A stretch of DNA of 64,000 bases from CAVZBW01 sp963773635 (GTDB taxonomy: Bacteria; Actinomycetota; Acidimicrobiia; Acidimicrobiales; RAAP-2): assembly GCA_963773635.1 (NCBI GenBank), contig CAVZBW010000005.1:2790001-2854000 (forward strand). The letters are read 5' to 3'. Numbering within the stretch: position 1 is the stretch's first letter; each line of letters starts with the position of its first letter. Under the pieces are notes generated by a model. The model had not been told where the DNA came from, ran no database searches, and saw only the letters and a program-made list of their open reading frames with translations. Below, piece by piece: positions 27,233-36,591 of the stretch. Both the position numbers and the translations under genes were made by a program.

Positions 27233-28591
27233 ATGCCGGGCGTCAGCGAGGACTTCACCTGGGCGGGGCGGCTGGTCGGCGGCAGCGTGGTGCGCGCGGA
27301 ACGTCAGGGTGCCCGCCGACACGGAGGTCGGCCCGCCTGGTACGTGGATGTCCAACGCGACGGTGAGCGCATCGGTTGCTACGCACGCATGCAGCGTCCA
27401 CAGAACAACGACGAGGGTGCCGCGTTGCTCCGCGAGTTCGAGCTGCTCCGGGCCCTCGCCGCGGCGGGCGTGAAGGTTCCCGAGGTCTACGGGTTCAGCA
27501 CGGACCCGATCGGGATCCTGATGGAGTGTCTCCCGGGGGAGGGGGACTACCTGCTCATCACCGAGCCCGAGCGCCGGCGCTCCCTCGACCACCAGTTTCT
27601 CGCGGAGCTGGTGCAGCTCCACCAAGCCGACGTCCAGCCCTTCGTCGATCTCGGCATGGCGGTGCCCTCCTCGCCCGCCGAGTACGTCACGCTGGATCTC
27701 GACGTCTGGGAGGGGATGTACCGCGCCACCATCCGCGAGCCGGTCCCGCTCCTCGAGTTCACGTGCCGTTGGCTGCGGCGCCACATCCCCCCACCGCCGC
27801 AACGTCCCGTCCTCGTGCAGGGCGACACCGGACCCGGGCAGTACATGTTCCACGGTGACCGCATGGTCGGCATCATCGACTGGGAGTTCGCCCACATCGG
27901 CGATCCGATGCTCGACCTGGCGCTCATCCGGGGCCGGGACTTCTACAACCCCGGGGCCGACCTGCGGGACTGGTTCCAGACCTACGAGGAGCTCGGCGGG
28001 GCCAAGATCGACTGGGCCAAGCTCGCCTACTACACGGTCAAGGCCATGGCCATCACCCCCCTCTCGCTGGCGGGCCTGTGTCAGGACATGTTCCCGGGCA
28101 CGGACCACGCGGAGTGGTACGCGGAGACGGCCACCTACGGTCGGGCGACCGCCCAGGCCCTGGCCGAGGCGGTCGGCGTCACCCTTGGCGAGGTGGAGCT
28201 GCCGAAGCGCACCCCGGGTCGGGTGGCCGGAATGTTCGACGTGCTGGAGGACAACCTGGGCGGCGAGTTCATGCCCGCCGACGAGTTTGGCCGCTACCGG
28301 ATGGGCCTCGCGCTCCGCCTCGTCCACATGATGCGAAACGCCGACGGGCTCGACCGCCAGCTGGTGGCGCTCGAGCTCGACGACCTGGCCGGCGTCCTGG
28401 GCCACCGACCGGGCGACCTCCGGGACGGAGACCGTGAGCTCAACGCCCTCGTGGCTGAGGAGGACCTCGATCGCGAGGCCGAGCTCGTCGCCTACTTCTG
28501 GCGGCGGACCGTGCGCGAGGAGGAGCTGTTGCGGGGAGCGCTCGGAGCGGGTGAGGGCGCCGTCTTGATCCCGATCGAGCAGCTCCGCTGA
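27233..28591 (+). CDS. Phosphotransferase-family protein (APH / choline kinase fold)
   Basis: A 452-residue protein with the aminoglycoside-phosphotransferase fold. The catalytic loop VQGDTGPGQYMF is a variant of HGDxxxxN with Gln in place of His and a later residue in place of Asn. The metal loop is GIIDWEFAHIGDPMLDLA. Small-molecule kinases of this type (APH, PF01636) are common in actinobacteria and often act in lipid or CoA-linked pathways. The substrate is unknown. The C-terminal 150 residues (GRVAGMFDVLEDNLGG and onwards) look like a helical extension. It heads a three-gene run with a PLP decarboxylase and Tam. Confidence 0.82.
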   Translation: MPGVSEDFTWAGRLVGGSVVRAERQGARRHGGRPAWYVDVQRDGERIGCYARMQRPQNNDEGAALLREFELLRALAAAGVKVPEVYGFSTDPIGILMECLPGEGDYLLITEPERRRSLDHQFLAELVQLHQADVQPFVDLGMAVPSSPAEYVTLDLDVWEGMYRATIREPVPLLEFTCRWLRRHIPPPPQRPVLVQGDTGPGQYMFHGDRMVGIIDWEFAHIGDPMLDLALIRGRDFYNPGADLRDWFQTYEELGGAKIDWAKLAYYTVKAMAITPLSLAGLCQDMFPGTDHAEWYAETATYGRATAQALAEAVGVTLGEVELPKRTPGRVAGMFDVLEDNLGGEFMPADEFGRYRMGLALRLVHMMRNADGLDRQLVALELDDLAGVLGHRPGDLRDGDRELNALVAEEDLDREAELVAYFWRRTVREEELLRGALGAGEGAVLIPIEQLR

Positions 28592-28602
28592 GGCCGCGGC
28601 CC

Positions 28603-30005
28603 ATGGCCGATCCGATGTTCACCTTCGACGAGGCCATGACCGACCTCGTCTTCGACTACTGCCGATGGCGCCTGGCGTTGGACCCGGTGCCGCTCGACTT
28701 CGGCGGCATCCTCGAGTCGTTTGACGAGGTGCTGCGCGGCCTCATCGGGCCCGGCGGCAACGACCCCCGGCGGGTCCTCGAGATCTTCTCCGAGCATCTG
28801 GCCGACGCGGTCATCTCGTGCGACAGCCCCCGGTTCCTCTCGTTCATCCCCGCCGCGCCGACCAAGGCGGCCTTGCTGTTCGACATGGTCGTTTCCTGCT
28901 CGTCCCTGCAGGCGACGTCCTGGCTCGAGGCCGCCGGTGCGGTCGCCGCCGAGAACCAGGCCCTGCGCTTCATCGCCGACCTCGCCGGGTTCCCCGCAGG
29001 CGCCGGTGGGTGCTTCGTCTCGGGCGGGACCCAGGGCAACCTCTCCGCCCTGCTCGTGGCGCGCGACGTGGGTGTGGCCCGGGGCGCTCCGGGGATTGCC
29101 GGCCGACCGGTGGCCGCGGTGAGCGAGGAGGCACACTCGTCGGTCGTGCGTGCGCTCCACGTGATCGGCGTGGACCCCTTGTGGGTCCCGACGGTGGACC
29201 ACCGCCTCACCGGGGAGGGCCTGCGGTCGACCCTCGAGAGCTCCGGGAGGGGTCGGGACGCGGTCGCCGTGGTGGCGACGGCGGGCACGACCAACGCCGG
29301 CCTGATCGACGATCTCGAGGGGATCTCCGACGTGGCCGCGGACCACGGACTGTGGTTCCACGTCGACGCGGCGTACGGGGCGCGGCCTTGCTTGCTCCCG
29401 AGGCGCAGCCGCGGTTTCGCGGCATCGAGCGGGCCGACTCGTTGGTCGTCGACCCCCACAAGTGGCTCTTCGCCCCTTTTGACTGCGCGGGCCTCGTCTA
29501 CCGCGATCCGCAGCTGGCCAAGGCGGTGCACACCCAGGACGCCTCGTACCTCGACGTGATCCACCCCGAGGACGCGACGACCAGCGCCCCATGGAACCCG
29601 AGCGACTATGCGATCCACCTCACCCGGCGTGCCCGGGGGCTGCCGATCTGGTTCTCCCTCGCCGTCCACGGCACCGATGCCTACCGCCGGTCGGTGGAGG
29701 CTGCGCTCGACATCGCCCGCCGGTGTGCCGAGCGGGTCCGCCAGGCCGACCACCTCGAGCTGGTGCGCGAGCCGGGGCTGTCGGTCGTGCTCCTTCGCCG
29801 GCCGGGCTGGTCGCGCGCCGACTACGAGGCCTGGTCCCGGCGGCTGCTCCAGGACCAGGTGGCCCTCGTCACGCCTACGACGTGGGAGGGTGAGCCGGTG
29901 GCTCGACTCGTCTTCTTGCACCCCAACACCACGATGGAGATCGTCGAGGAGATCCTCGACTCGATGCGCACCGCCCCGATCGCCCCGGAGCTCCGCAGGC
30001 CGTGA
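28603..30005 (+). CDS. PLP-dependent decarboxylase (aromatic/glutamate decarboxylase family), frameshifted
   Basis: This encodes a group II PLP decarboxylase in two frames. The N-terminal frame has SFIPAAPTKAALLFDMVVS, GGCFVSGGTQGNLSALLVAR and WFHVDAAYG. The second frame starts at about GAALLAPEAQ and holds the PLP lysine in VVDPHKWLFAPFD, plus the C-terminal domain. The break falls at the GGGG run 29377-29380; one more base gives the usual AAYGGAALLAPE. Total length would be about 467 residues. Family members decarboxylate aromatic or acidic amino acids. The Tam gene starts within its stop codon (GTGA). Confidence 0.82.
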
Positions 30006-30820
30006 CCCCCGTGCCCGGCCCCCAGCCACCCGACCCCGCGGCGCCGAACCAGGAGTCCTCCTGGGACCCCGACCAGTACGCGCGGTTCGCCCGGGAGCGG
30101 GAGCAACCCTTCTTCGATCTCTGCTCCCTCCTCGAAACGGTCGAGTCGCCCACGGTCGTCGACCTCGGCTGCGGGGACGGGCGGCTGACCGCCGAGCTGC
30201 ATCGGCGTCTCGGCGCCGCGAGGACGACCGGGATCGACTCCTCCCCCACGATGCTCGACTCGGCCCGGGGCCGTGCCGGCGACCAACTTCGGTTCGTGCC
30301 GGGTGACCTGTCGACCTGGCACGGCGAGGGCGTCGACATCGTCCTGAGCAACGCGGCGTTGCACTGGGTGCCCGACCATGCCGCCGTGCTCGGCCGGTGG
30401 CGGGACAGCCTGGCGCCTGGCGGCCAGCTGGCGGTCCAGATGCCCACCAACGCCGATCATCCCTCGCACGAGGTGGTCGCGGCGCTGGCGGCGGAGTGGC
30501 TGGGCGCAGGCGCCCCGCCGGATCCCGTCGTCGAGCACGTCATGGCCCCGGAGTGGTACGCGCAGACGCTGTACGACCTCGGGATGGAGCGCCAGCACGT
30601 CCGCATGCAGGTCTACGGTCACCTGCTCGGCTCGACCGCCGACGTGGTGGAGTGGACCAAGGGCACCTCGCTCACCCGGTTCAAGCCGCTCCTGGAGGCC
30701 GACCGCTACGAGCGGTTCGTCGACGAGTACCGGCGACGCCTGGTCGCCGAGCTGGGCGACCGCCGGCCCTACTTCTACACGTTCAAGCGGATCCTCCTCT
30801 GGGGAGCGCTCCCTCGCTAG
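30002..30820 (+). CDS. tam: Trans-aconitate 2-methyltransferase
   Basis: Tam methylates trans-aconitate, which inhibits aconitase. The 272-residue protein has the Tam-type N terminus SSWDPDQYARFAREREQPFFDL, motif I VVDLGCGDGRLTAELH and DIVLSNAALHWVPDH, followed by the family C terminus with MAPEWYAQTLYDLG and VEWTKGTSLTRF. The GTG overlaps the decarboxylase stop. The final four bases overlap the convergent ComB-like gene. Confidence 0.88.
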   Translation: MTPVPGPQPPDPAAPNQESSWDPDQYARFAREREQPFFDLCSLLETVESPTVVDLGCGDGRLTAELHRRLGAARTTGIDSSPTMLDSARGRAGDQLRFVPGDLSTWHGEGVDIVLSNAALHWVPDHAAVLGRWRDSLAPGGQLAVQMPTNADHPSHEVVAALAAEWLGAGAPPDPVVEHVMAPEWYAQTLYDLGMERQHVRMQVYGHLLGSTADVVEWTKGTSLTRFKPLLEADRYERFVDEYRRRLVAELGDRRPYFYTFKRILLWGALPR

Positions 30821-31554
30821 GTGGCGTGCCGGGCGTCGAGGTAGGAGCCGTCGGCGAGCACGGGCACCACCTGGCTGGCGTCGAGGGTGGCGGCGTAGCC
30901 GACGTCTGCGCCGTGACCCTTGGCCTCGAGCTCGATCCCCGACGCGCACGCCACGAGCAGTCGGCGGAGCTGCGACCGGGCGCCGGCCCAGGCTCCCGCG
31001 GTGACCTCGGCCTCTGGCGAGCGCGAGCCGTCCAGGGCGCGGATGAGCGCGGCGGCGCCGAGCAGGTCCTCGAGTGACGGGCGGAGCGAGCCGTCGGGCC
31101 AGATCTCCCCGCAGGCAACGACGGCCACGGGGCCCCGTGCCCGGTTGAGCCAGGACGCGACGGCGGAGACGTTGCGGAGGCAGGAGGCGACGACCATGGC
31201 GCCGTGCCCGGCCGCCACCAGCGAGCAGGCTGCGCCGTTGGGCGACGGGAGGACCACCGTGTCGCCCGGCGCGAGCCTCCCGAGGCTCTCGGGGCAGAGG
31301 GAGAGCCCGAGTGGCGCCCGGCCATCGGCCACGTGGCCCCCGATGGATGCGGCGAAGCCCTCCAACGACTCGTCCTTCCAGCGGTAGGGGTAGACACGAG
31401 CGCCGGCCACCAGCGCAGCCTCGACCGCCGTCGTGAAGCGGAGCGTGTCCACGACCGCGAGGACCTCGACGTGAGGAGCCAGGCTCTCGACCCCTCGGGC
31501 ACCCCACCCGAAACGGACACGGTGACCGTGCTGGGCGGTCCAGGTGTCGCTCAC
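30817..31554 (-). CDS. ComB-like 2-phosphosulfolactate phosphatase family protein
   Basis: A 245-residue protein with the ComB-family motif VVDTLRFTTAVEAALVAGARV near the N terminus and VVLPSPNGAACSLVAAG and VVASCLRNVSAVASWL in the middle. ComB dephosphorylates phosphosulfolactate in coenzyme M synthesis in archaea. Bacteria without coenzyme M have relatives whose substrate is not known, so only the family is claimed. The GTG at 31554 is 22 bases after the stop of the next methyltransferase on the same strand. Confidence 0.78.
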   Translation of the reverse strand: MSDTWTAQHGHRVRFGWGARGVESLAPHVEVLAVVDTLRFTTAVEAALVAGARVYPYRWKDESLEGFAASIGGHVADGRAPLGLSLCPESLGRLAPGDTVVLPSPNGAACSLVAAGHGAMVVASCLRNVSAVASWLNRARGPVAVVACGEIWPDGSLRPSLEDLLGAAALIRALDGSRSPEAEVTAGAWAGARSQLRRLLVACASGIELEAKGHGADVGYAATLDASQVVPVLADGSYLDARHAT

Positions 31555-31576
31555 GCCACTCCGGCGTCAGCCGGCG

Positions 31577-32347
31577 TCAGCCGGCCGGGCCCGCCGTCGC
31601 CAGGAAGCTGACAATGGGGGGCGACTCGACGTAGTCGTCCCAAAATCCCGCCTCAAACGCGGCCAGGCCCTCGGGGGCGACCTGCGGCAGTACCCAGTCG
31701 AAGGAGGTGAATCCGGCGCCGGCGAACTCGCTGCGGTAGGCCTCCGTCGGCAAGTAGTAGTTGTCGAGCTCGAACGCCGTGCCGTCGGGGTTGAAGAAGC
31801 GGTAGCGGATGGTGTCGCCCTCCTCCGGATCCTCCCCGCCGAGCTTGACGAACCCGTAGTCCCGGTAGCGCTCGTAGTGGGCCGGTGGGTTGTCCGGATA
31901 GTCGTTGCAGCCGACGACGAGGCCACCGGGCTTGACGAGCCTGGCCACGCTCTGGACCAGCGCCCGCAGCTCGGTCCGGGAGCGTGCGTAGTTGAAGAGG
32001 AAGCAGCACAGGGCCACGTCGAAGCGTTCGCCCAGCTCGACCGTGGCGACGTCGGAGCACACGTACTCGACGCCGAGAGGAGCGGCCTCCTCCTCTCGCC
32101 GCGCCAAGGCGATCATCTCGGGCGAGATGTCGACGCCGACCACCCGGGCGGCCCCCCGCCGGAGGAGCTTGCGCGAGTAGATCCCCTCCCCGCACGCCAG
32201 GTCCACGACCGATCGGCCCGAGAGGTCGGGCAGGAGGCCGAAGGTCGAGTGCTCCTCGACGTAGAGGCGGAACGGCAGCAGCTTCGATTCCTGGTAGTCG
32301 GCCCCGATTCGGTCGTACTCGTCGGCCACGTGGTGGAAACCCGTCAC
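31577..32347 (-). CDS. Class I SAM-dependent methyltransferase
   Basis: A 256-residue protein beginning VTGFHHVADEYDRIGADYQ, with motif I VVDLACGEGIYSRKLLRRGA and the GVDISPEMIALAR acidic loop. FDVALCCFLFNYAR is motif II-like, and VKPGGLVVGCNDYP follows. It resembles toxoflavin-type and UbiE-type enzymes, but the acceptor is unknown. GTG at 32347 is chosen because the open frame upstream runs antisense through another gene. It is likely cotranscribed with the ComB-like gene. Confidence 0.85.
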   Translation of the reverse strand: MTGFHHVADEYDRIGADYQESKLLPFRLYVEEHSTFGLLPDLSGRSVVDLACGEGIYSRKLLRRGAARVVGVDISPEMIALARREEEAAPLGVEYVCSDVATVELGERFDVALCCFLFNYARSRTELRALVQSVARLVKPGGLVVGCNDYPDNPPAHYERYRDYGFVKLGGEDPEEGDTIRYRFFNPDGTAFELDNYYLPTEAYRSEFAGAGFTSFDWVLPQVAPEGLAAFEAGFWDDYVESPPIVSFLATAGPAG

Positions 32348-32449
32348 AGTCGCGCAGCGTACCCAAGACGAGGTGGCGCGCCGACGAAGGCTGGGCGACG
32401 GCGACCAGGCGCGGGACATCACGGGTCCCGGCTGGCAAATAATGGGACC

Positions 32450-33937
32450 GTGCGCCCGCTCCACCTGCCTGCCCGTTGGAGGGGTTGGGAAGGGTGGAGG
32501 CGTTGGGACGGCTGGAGCCGTTGGGACGGGTGGGCCATCCTCGGCGGTTGGCTGGCCCTGACGGGCTTTCTCCTCTGGCAGGTCACGCTCTCTGCGCCCA
32601 TGGTCTGGCAGGACACGAGGAGCTATGAGCAAGTCGGCTCGCTCCCGTTGTGGAGCACCGGGTTCTGGTTCGGTCAGCGACCACCGCTGGTCCCTCTCCT
32701 GTGGAAGCTGACGGGCTCCCCGACCGCCTTCGTCGTGGTCCAGACGCTGATCGCCGCGCTCTCCTGGGGCTTTCTCGTCCTGACGGTCGGGCGCGCCGTG
32801 CCCCGGGGACTTCGCCGAGCTCTGGCCTGCTTTGCCGTACTGGCATTCGCCACCACGCTGCCCGTCACCCTGTGGAACCGGTCCGTCCTGTCCGAGACCC
32901 TGTCGCTCAGCGCCGTGGCCGTGCTCTTCGCGGTGGCCATGCGGCTCGCGGAGCGGCCCACGCGGCGTTGGGTGGTGGCCCTGGTGGCGGTGGCGCTCTG
33001 GGCCGGCGCGGCTCGCGACAGCGGCATCGCCCTGCCGGTGCTGCTGGCCCTCGTCGCCGTCTACCTGCTGCTTCGGGGTCGCCACGGCTGGAGGTTGCCG
33101 GCCGTTGGTGCGGTAGGCCTGGCCCTCGTCGTGGTGATCTGCGCGATCGGCTTCAGCGTCTCCGGCCGGACCGACCAGAACGTCGAGGACGTGCTGTACG
33201 TGCGCGTCTTTCCGTACCCGGCCCGCGTCTCGTGGTTCGCGGAGCACGGGATGCCTCAGTCCGGGCTCGTCGACGAGCTGGCGCGCCTCGAGGCACGCCA
33301 CCCCACCACCGGCGCACCCGTGGTGGCGCCCGATCTGGCGTCCAAGCAGTTTGCTCCGCTCGAACACTGGGTCGGCACGGACGCGCCGAGCACCTACGGG
33401 CTGTGGCTCGTGACCCACCCCTGGTACGTGGTGTCCGAGCCGCTGGTGGCCCCCACCCGTGCCTACAACTTCGCGGGCGGCGACCTCTCCTTCTATGCCG
33501 GATCCGATCCCGTTCCCTCGGGACTCGAGCCCGTCCTGTGGCCGGCGTGGCCCTGGCTCCTCGTCCTGTCCGTCGCCGTCATCGTCGCGGCGAGCCTGCG
33601 CCGGATGTGGGGGGACCCGAGGTTGCGCGCCACCATCCTGCTCGCCGTTCTCGGGATCCCCGTCATGCTCATCGTGTGGCACAGCGACGGGCAGGAGGTG
33701 ACGAGGCACACGATCGAGGGACTGGCTCAGCTGCGGCTCGGTGTGCTGCTGGCCCTCGTGCTCTCCGCGCTCGGTGCAAGGTTGCCTCCCGCACGGAAGC
33801 CCACGGCCGCGTCGATGGGCATGCCGGAGGACGACCTTCGCGACGCCGACGAAGCGCATCGGTCGCAGGACCGGTCGCCGGACCGGTCGCCGCCACCCTC
33901 GGACCGGGAGCCGAGCAGGCCGGTCGTTTCCACCTGA
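32450..33937 (+). CDS. Polytopic membrane protein (glycosyltransferase-39-like), Trp-rich N terminus
   Basis: A 495-residue protein with roughly ten hydrophobic helices (for example VVVQTLIAALSWGFLVLTVG, ALACFAVLAFATTLPVTLW and WPWLLVLSVAVIVAASL). An extracytoplasmic region around QDTRSYEQVGSLPLWSTGFW carries an Asp-rich first loop as in dolichyl-phosphate-mannose-type glycosyltransferases; the family call is tentative. The N-terminal 26 residues carry three 18-bp repeats giving seven Trp in about 20 residues. The tail has a basic-acidic repeat (two copies of DRSP). It lies divergent to the methyltransferase. Confidence 0.62.
   Translation: MRPLHLPARWRGWEGWRRWDGWSRWDGWAILGGWLALTGFLLWQVTLSAPMVWQDTRSYEQVGSLPLWSTGFWFGQRPPLVPLLWKLTGSPTAFVVVQTLIAALSWGFLVLTVGRAVPRGLRRALACFAVLAFATTLPVTLWNRSVLSETLSLSAVAVLFAVAMRLAERPTRRWVVALVAVALWAGAARDSGIALPVLLALVAVYLLLRGRHGWRLPAVGAVGLALVVVICAIGFSVSGRTDQNVEDVLYVRVFPYPARVSWFAEHGMPQSGLVDELARLEARHPTTGAPVVAPDLASKQFAPLEHWVGTDAPSTYGLWLVTHPWYVVSEPLVAPTRAYNFAGGDLSFYAGSDPVPSGLEPVLWPAWPWLLVLSVAVIVAASLRRMWGDPRLRATILLAVLGIPVMLIVWHSDGQEVTRHTIEGLAQLRLGVLLALVLSALGARLPPARKPTAASMGMPEDDLRDADEAHRSQDRSPDRSPPPSDREPSRPVVST
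32477..32530 (+). repeat. 18-bp tandem repeats encoding a Trp-rich N terminus
   Basis: Three 18-bp units encode WRGWEG, WRRWDG and WSRWDG just before the first membrane helix. The copies differ at several bases, so the array is not freshly amplified; Trp and Gly positions are kept. Confidence 0.8.
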
Positions 33938-33986
33938 CCAGCTGCCACAGAGTCGCCACGACGGGGTCGCCACTACATTGGCGCTC

Positions 33987-34442
33987 GTGGCATTTGGGCT
34001 GGGCGACGTGGAGCGGATCGCTGCCGAGGACCACCACCTGGCGGTGGTGAGCACGACCCGAGCGGACGGGAGCGTCCAGTCGTCCGTGGTCAACGCCGGC
34101 CTGCTGGAGCATCCGATCTCCCACGAGCCGGTCGTCGGCTTCGCCACCTACGGCAGGACCAAGCTGGACAACCTGCGGGAACGGCCTCGAGCCACGCTCG
34201 TCTTCCGGGCCGGGTGGCAATGGGGTGCCGTCGAGGGGCGAGCCGAGATCGCCGGTCCGGACGACGTGCTGCCCGGTTTCGATCCCGCGGGCCTGCCTGG
34301 CCTCCCCGGCCTGCTCCGCGCCGTCTTCGTCGCGGCGGGCGGCACGCACGATGACTGGGCCACCTTTGACCGTGTGATGGCGGAGGAGCGCCGGGCCGTC
34401 GTACTCGTGCACCCCGAGCGCATCTACTCCAACCGTTCCTGA
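33987..34442 (+). CDS. PPOX-class probable F420-dependent oxidoreductase
   Basis: A 151-residue split-barrel flavin/deazaflavin protein. DHHLAVVSTTRADGSVQSSVVNAG and FATYGRTKLDNLRERPRATLVF match the PPOX-class F420-dependent family (TIGR03618-like). The GTG at 33987 opens with VAFGLGDVERIAAEDHH. Substrate unknown; family members reduce or bind F420, FMN or haem. It lies 57 bases from the convergent amidohydrolase gene. Confidence 0.82.
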   Translation: MAFGLGDVERIAAEDHHLAVVSTTRADGSVQSSVVNAGLLEHPISHEPVVGFATYGRTKLDNLRERPRATLVFRAGWQWGAVEGRAEIAGPDDVLPGFDPAGLPGLPGLLRAVFVAAGGTHDDWATFDRVMAEERRAVVLVHPERIYSNRS

Positions 34443-34499
34443 CGGCAGCGGCACGCCTCCGGCGACGCCTCGATCCCGGACGCCGGCAGCGGTCGCCCC

Positions 34500-35747
34500 C
34501 TACCGCGGCGATCGCGCCAAACCGGCTCCCGCCCTGCCCATGAGATCGAGGAAGTTGTCGCAGTAGAAGCGCCGTCGGGTCCCCTCGTCAATCGCTGTGT
34601 GCGCGGCGCCGAGCGAGGCGTCGAATCGCTCGATGGGGCGCCTCCCTCCCTCCACGTGTGGGAAGTCCGACGAGAACATGCACACATGCGGTCCACTCTG
34701 CTCGATGATCCACCCGACGTCCTCGGTTGGATAGGGCGTGCATCGCACCTGACGCTCGACGTACTGCGTCGGGCGCAGCGACAGCGAGCGGAGTCGCTCC
34801 TCGTGGCGGGAAAACGCTTCGAATGCCGCCTCCATCTGGCGGGTCCAAGAGGGAACCCAGATGGCACCCTGCTCGATCACGCCGAACCGGAGGTCCGGGT
34901 GCCGCTCGAGCACGCCGTCGAAGATCATCGTGGCCAGGGTCTGGGAGGGCGGAGCGGGAATGCCCATGTAGTCGACCGAGCGGAAATTCTCGTCGCCGCC
35001 GTGGAAGTCCGGTGGCACGGGAAGACCGTTGTCGAAGTAGTGCGGGTCCACCAGGTCACCAGTGCCCCCGACATGGAACACGATCGGGATCCCCGCTTGC
35101 TCCGCGCAGGCCCAGACCGGCTCGAGCCCGCGATGGGAGGGGGAGTGGCGGGGAGGGCAGCCCGAGGCGACCAGAAGCGCGGCGGCGCCCGCAGACACCG
35201 CCTCCTCCGCGGCGGCCGCGGCCCGCGCGAAGTCAACGAGGGGCACGTAGCAGGTCGGCAGCAGCCGGGCGTCTACCGAACAGAACTCGAGCATGCCGCG
35301 GTTGTGGGCCGTGGCGGTCCCGTAGGCGAGGTCGAGATCGCCCGAATGCTCCCAGTCGCGGAGCCGACGATTGTGGAACGTGTTGAAGACCAGCTGGCTC
35401 GAGAAGCCGAGCAGGTCGAGCGCCCGGGGCCGATCCTCTGGGATGAAGGATCCCGTCGCGGCGAAGTTCTTTCGCCCCATGATCTGCGCCGCCTCCTGCT
35501 CGCGGTACGCCGCGGAGCGGTGTCGCTCCCGGAGCTTCGTGAACGAAGCCTCGAGATCGCCGCGCTGCTCGTGAGGATCGCCAGTCTGCCGCAGCTCGTT
35601 GCCGCTCGGGTAGGAGAGGGGTGGAATCCGTTCGCGGATGGCGGGATCTGCGTGGTCCCTCAGCCAGTTGGGTGTCTCCATGAGGTGGGCGTCCGCGTCG
35701 TGCACCAGCCGGCCGCGGCTGTAGGTCCCCTCCGTCGTTGTGGTCAC
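34500..35747 (-). CDS. Amidohydrolase (ACMSD-type TIM barrel)
   Basis: A 415-residue metal-dependent hydrolase (Amidohydro_2, PF04909). The N-terminal HDADAHLMETPNWL resembles the HxH metal motif with Ala/Asp in the spacing. FHVGGTGDLVDPHYF, DGVLERHPDLRFGVIEQG and MFSSDFPHVEGG carry the later His and the catalytic Asp. Family members include decarboxylases and hydrolases of aromatic or cyclic substrates. GTG start at 35747. It is divergent to the nucleoside phosphorylase operon. Confidence 0.84.
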   Translation of the reverse strand: MTTTTEGTYSRGRLVHDADAHLMETPNWLRDHADPAIRERIPPLSYPSGNELRQTGDPHEQRGDLEASFTKLRERHRSAAYREQEAAQIMGRKNFAATGSFIPEDRPRALDLLGFSSQLVFNTFHNRRLRDWEHSGDLDLAYGTATAHNRGMLEFCSVDARLLPTCYVPLVDFARAAAAAEEAVSAGAAALLVASGCPPRHSPSHRGLEPVWACAEQAGIPIVFHVGGTGDLVDPHYFDNGLPVPPDFHGGDENFRSVDYMGIPAPPSQTLATMIFDGVLERHPDLRFGVIEQGAIWVPSWTRQMEAAFEAFSRHEERLRSLSLRPTQYVERQVRCTPYPTEDVGWIIEQSGPHVCMFSSDFPHVEGGRRPIERFDASLGAAHTAIDEGTRRRFYCDNFLDLMGRAGAGLARSPR

Positions 35748-35835
35748 CGCGTCTAGTGTGACGCAGCCGGTGCCCGCCCGCTCGGGCGTGTATCGGCGGC
35801 TGCCCGCGGCACGCGGTCACCGGAGCGGGCAAGCT

Positions 35836-36591
35836 ATGGCCATGTCTGGGGAGAGGGGATCCAGCGGCCGGCGCCGCGTCGTCGTGCTGGCGCCGATGCC
35901 GCTCGAGTTGGAGGCGATCGTCGCGGCCTTCGGGCTCGGCCCGACCGGCGGGTCCGGGGAGGCGACCTGGACCGGTCGGCTCGGCGACTCCGAGGTGACG
36001 GCGGTCCACGTGGGCATGGGACCCCCTGCGGCCCGTGCGGCCACCCTCCGTCTGTTCGACGAGTCGGCGCTCGGCACCCGGGGCGTCGACCACGTCATGA
36101 TCGTCGGCATCTGCGGCGGCCTCGATCCCGACATCGAAGTCGGGACGTTGCTCAACCCCGAGTATCTCGTCGATCACCCGGGCGGATCCCGCTACGTGCA
36201 TCGCCCGCCCGGCGACGCCCCGCAGCGCGGTGGCCTCGCCACGACCGAGACGGTCAGCTTCGACCTCGAGCTGACCCGCCGCCTCCACCAGGATGGCTGC
36301 CTCGGTGTCGACATGGAGTCCTCGGCGGTTGCCGAGGTCTGCGAGGCGAGGACCTGTTCCTGGTCCGTCTATCGCTGCATCAGCGACCGGCCCTTCGACG
36401 GCCTGCTGGACGAGCGGATCGTGGCGGCCACCAACCCCGACGGCACGGGGAACATGGCCGAGATCGAGCGGTTGCTCGCCGAGGATCCCGGGTTGGCGGC
36501 CAAGCTCGGGCGCTTGGCCGAGGACACCGCCCGAGCCGCCCGCCTGGCGGCGGAGGCGGCCGCCCGCGGGTGCCTCGCACTCGATGGCTGA
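35836..36591 (+). CDS. Nucleoside phosphorylase / MTA-SAH nucleosidase-like protein
   Basis: A 251-residue PNP_UDP-fold protein beginning RRVVVLAPMPLELEAIVAAFG. The core has VDHVMIVGICGGLDPDIEVGTLL and GCLGVDMESSAVAEVCEARTC, which contain the ribose-binding Met-Glu pair and fit MTAN/futalosine hydrolase relatives. The substrate could be a nucleoside or an S-adenosyl thioether. ATG at 35836 is preferred, and the ORF begins earlier in frame. The next gene starts eight bases before its stop. Confidence 0.78.
   Translation: MAMSGERGSSGRRRVVVLAPMPLELEAIVAAFGLGPTGGSGEATWTGRLGDSEVTAVHVGMGPPAARAATLRLFDESALGTRGVDHVMIVGICGGLDPDIEVGTLLNPEYLVDHPGGSRYVHRPPGDAPQRGGLATTETVSFDLELTRRLHQDGCLGVDMESSAVAEVCEARTCSWSVYRCISDRPFDGLLDERIVAATNPDGTGNMAEIERLLAEDPGLAAKLGRLAEDTARAARLAAEAAARGCLALDG

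Noticed and set aside
31577..34147. An 856-codon minus-strand frame spanning the membrane protein and the methyltransferase
   Set aside because: Only the last 256 residues are real (the methyltransferase). The rest is antisense to the + strand membrane protein.
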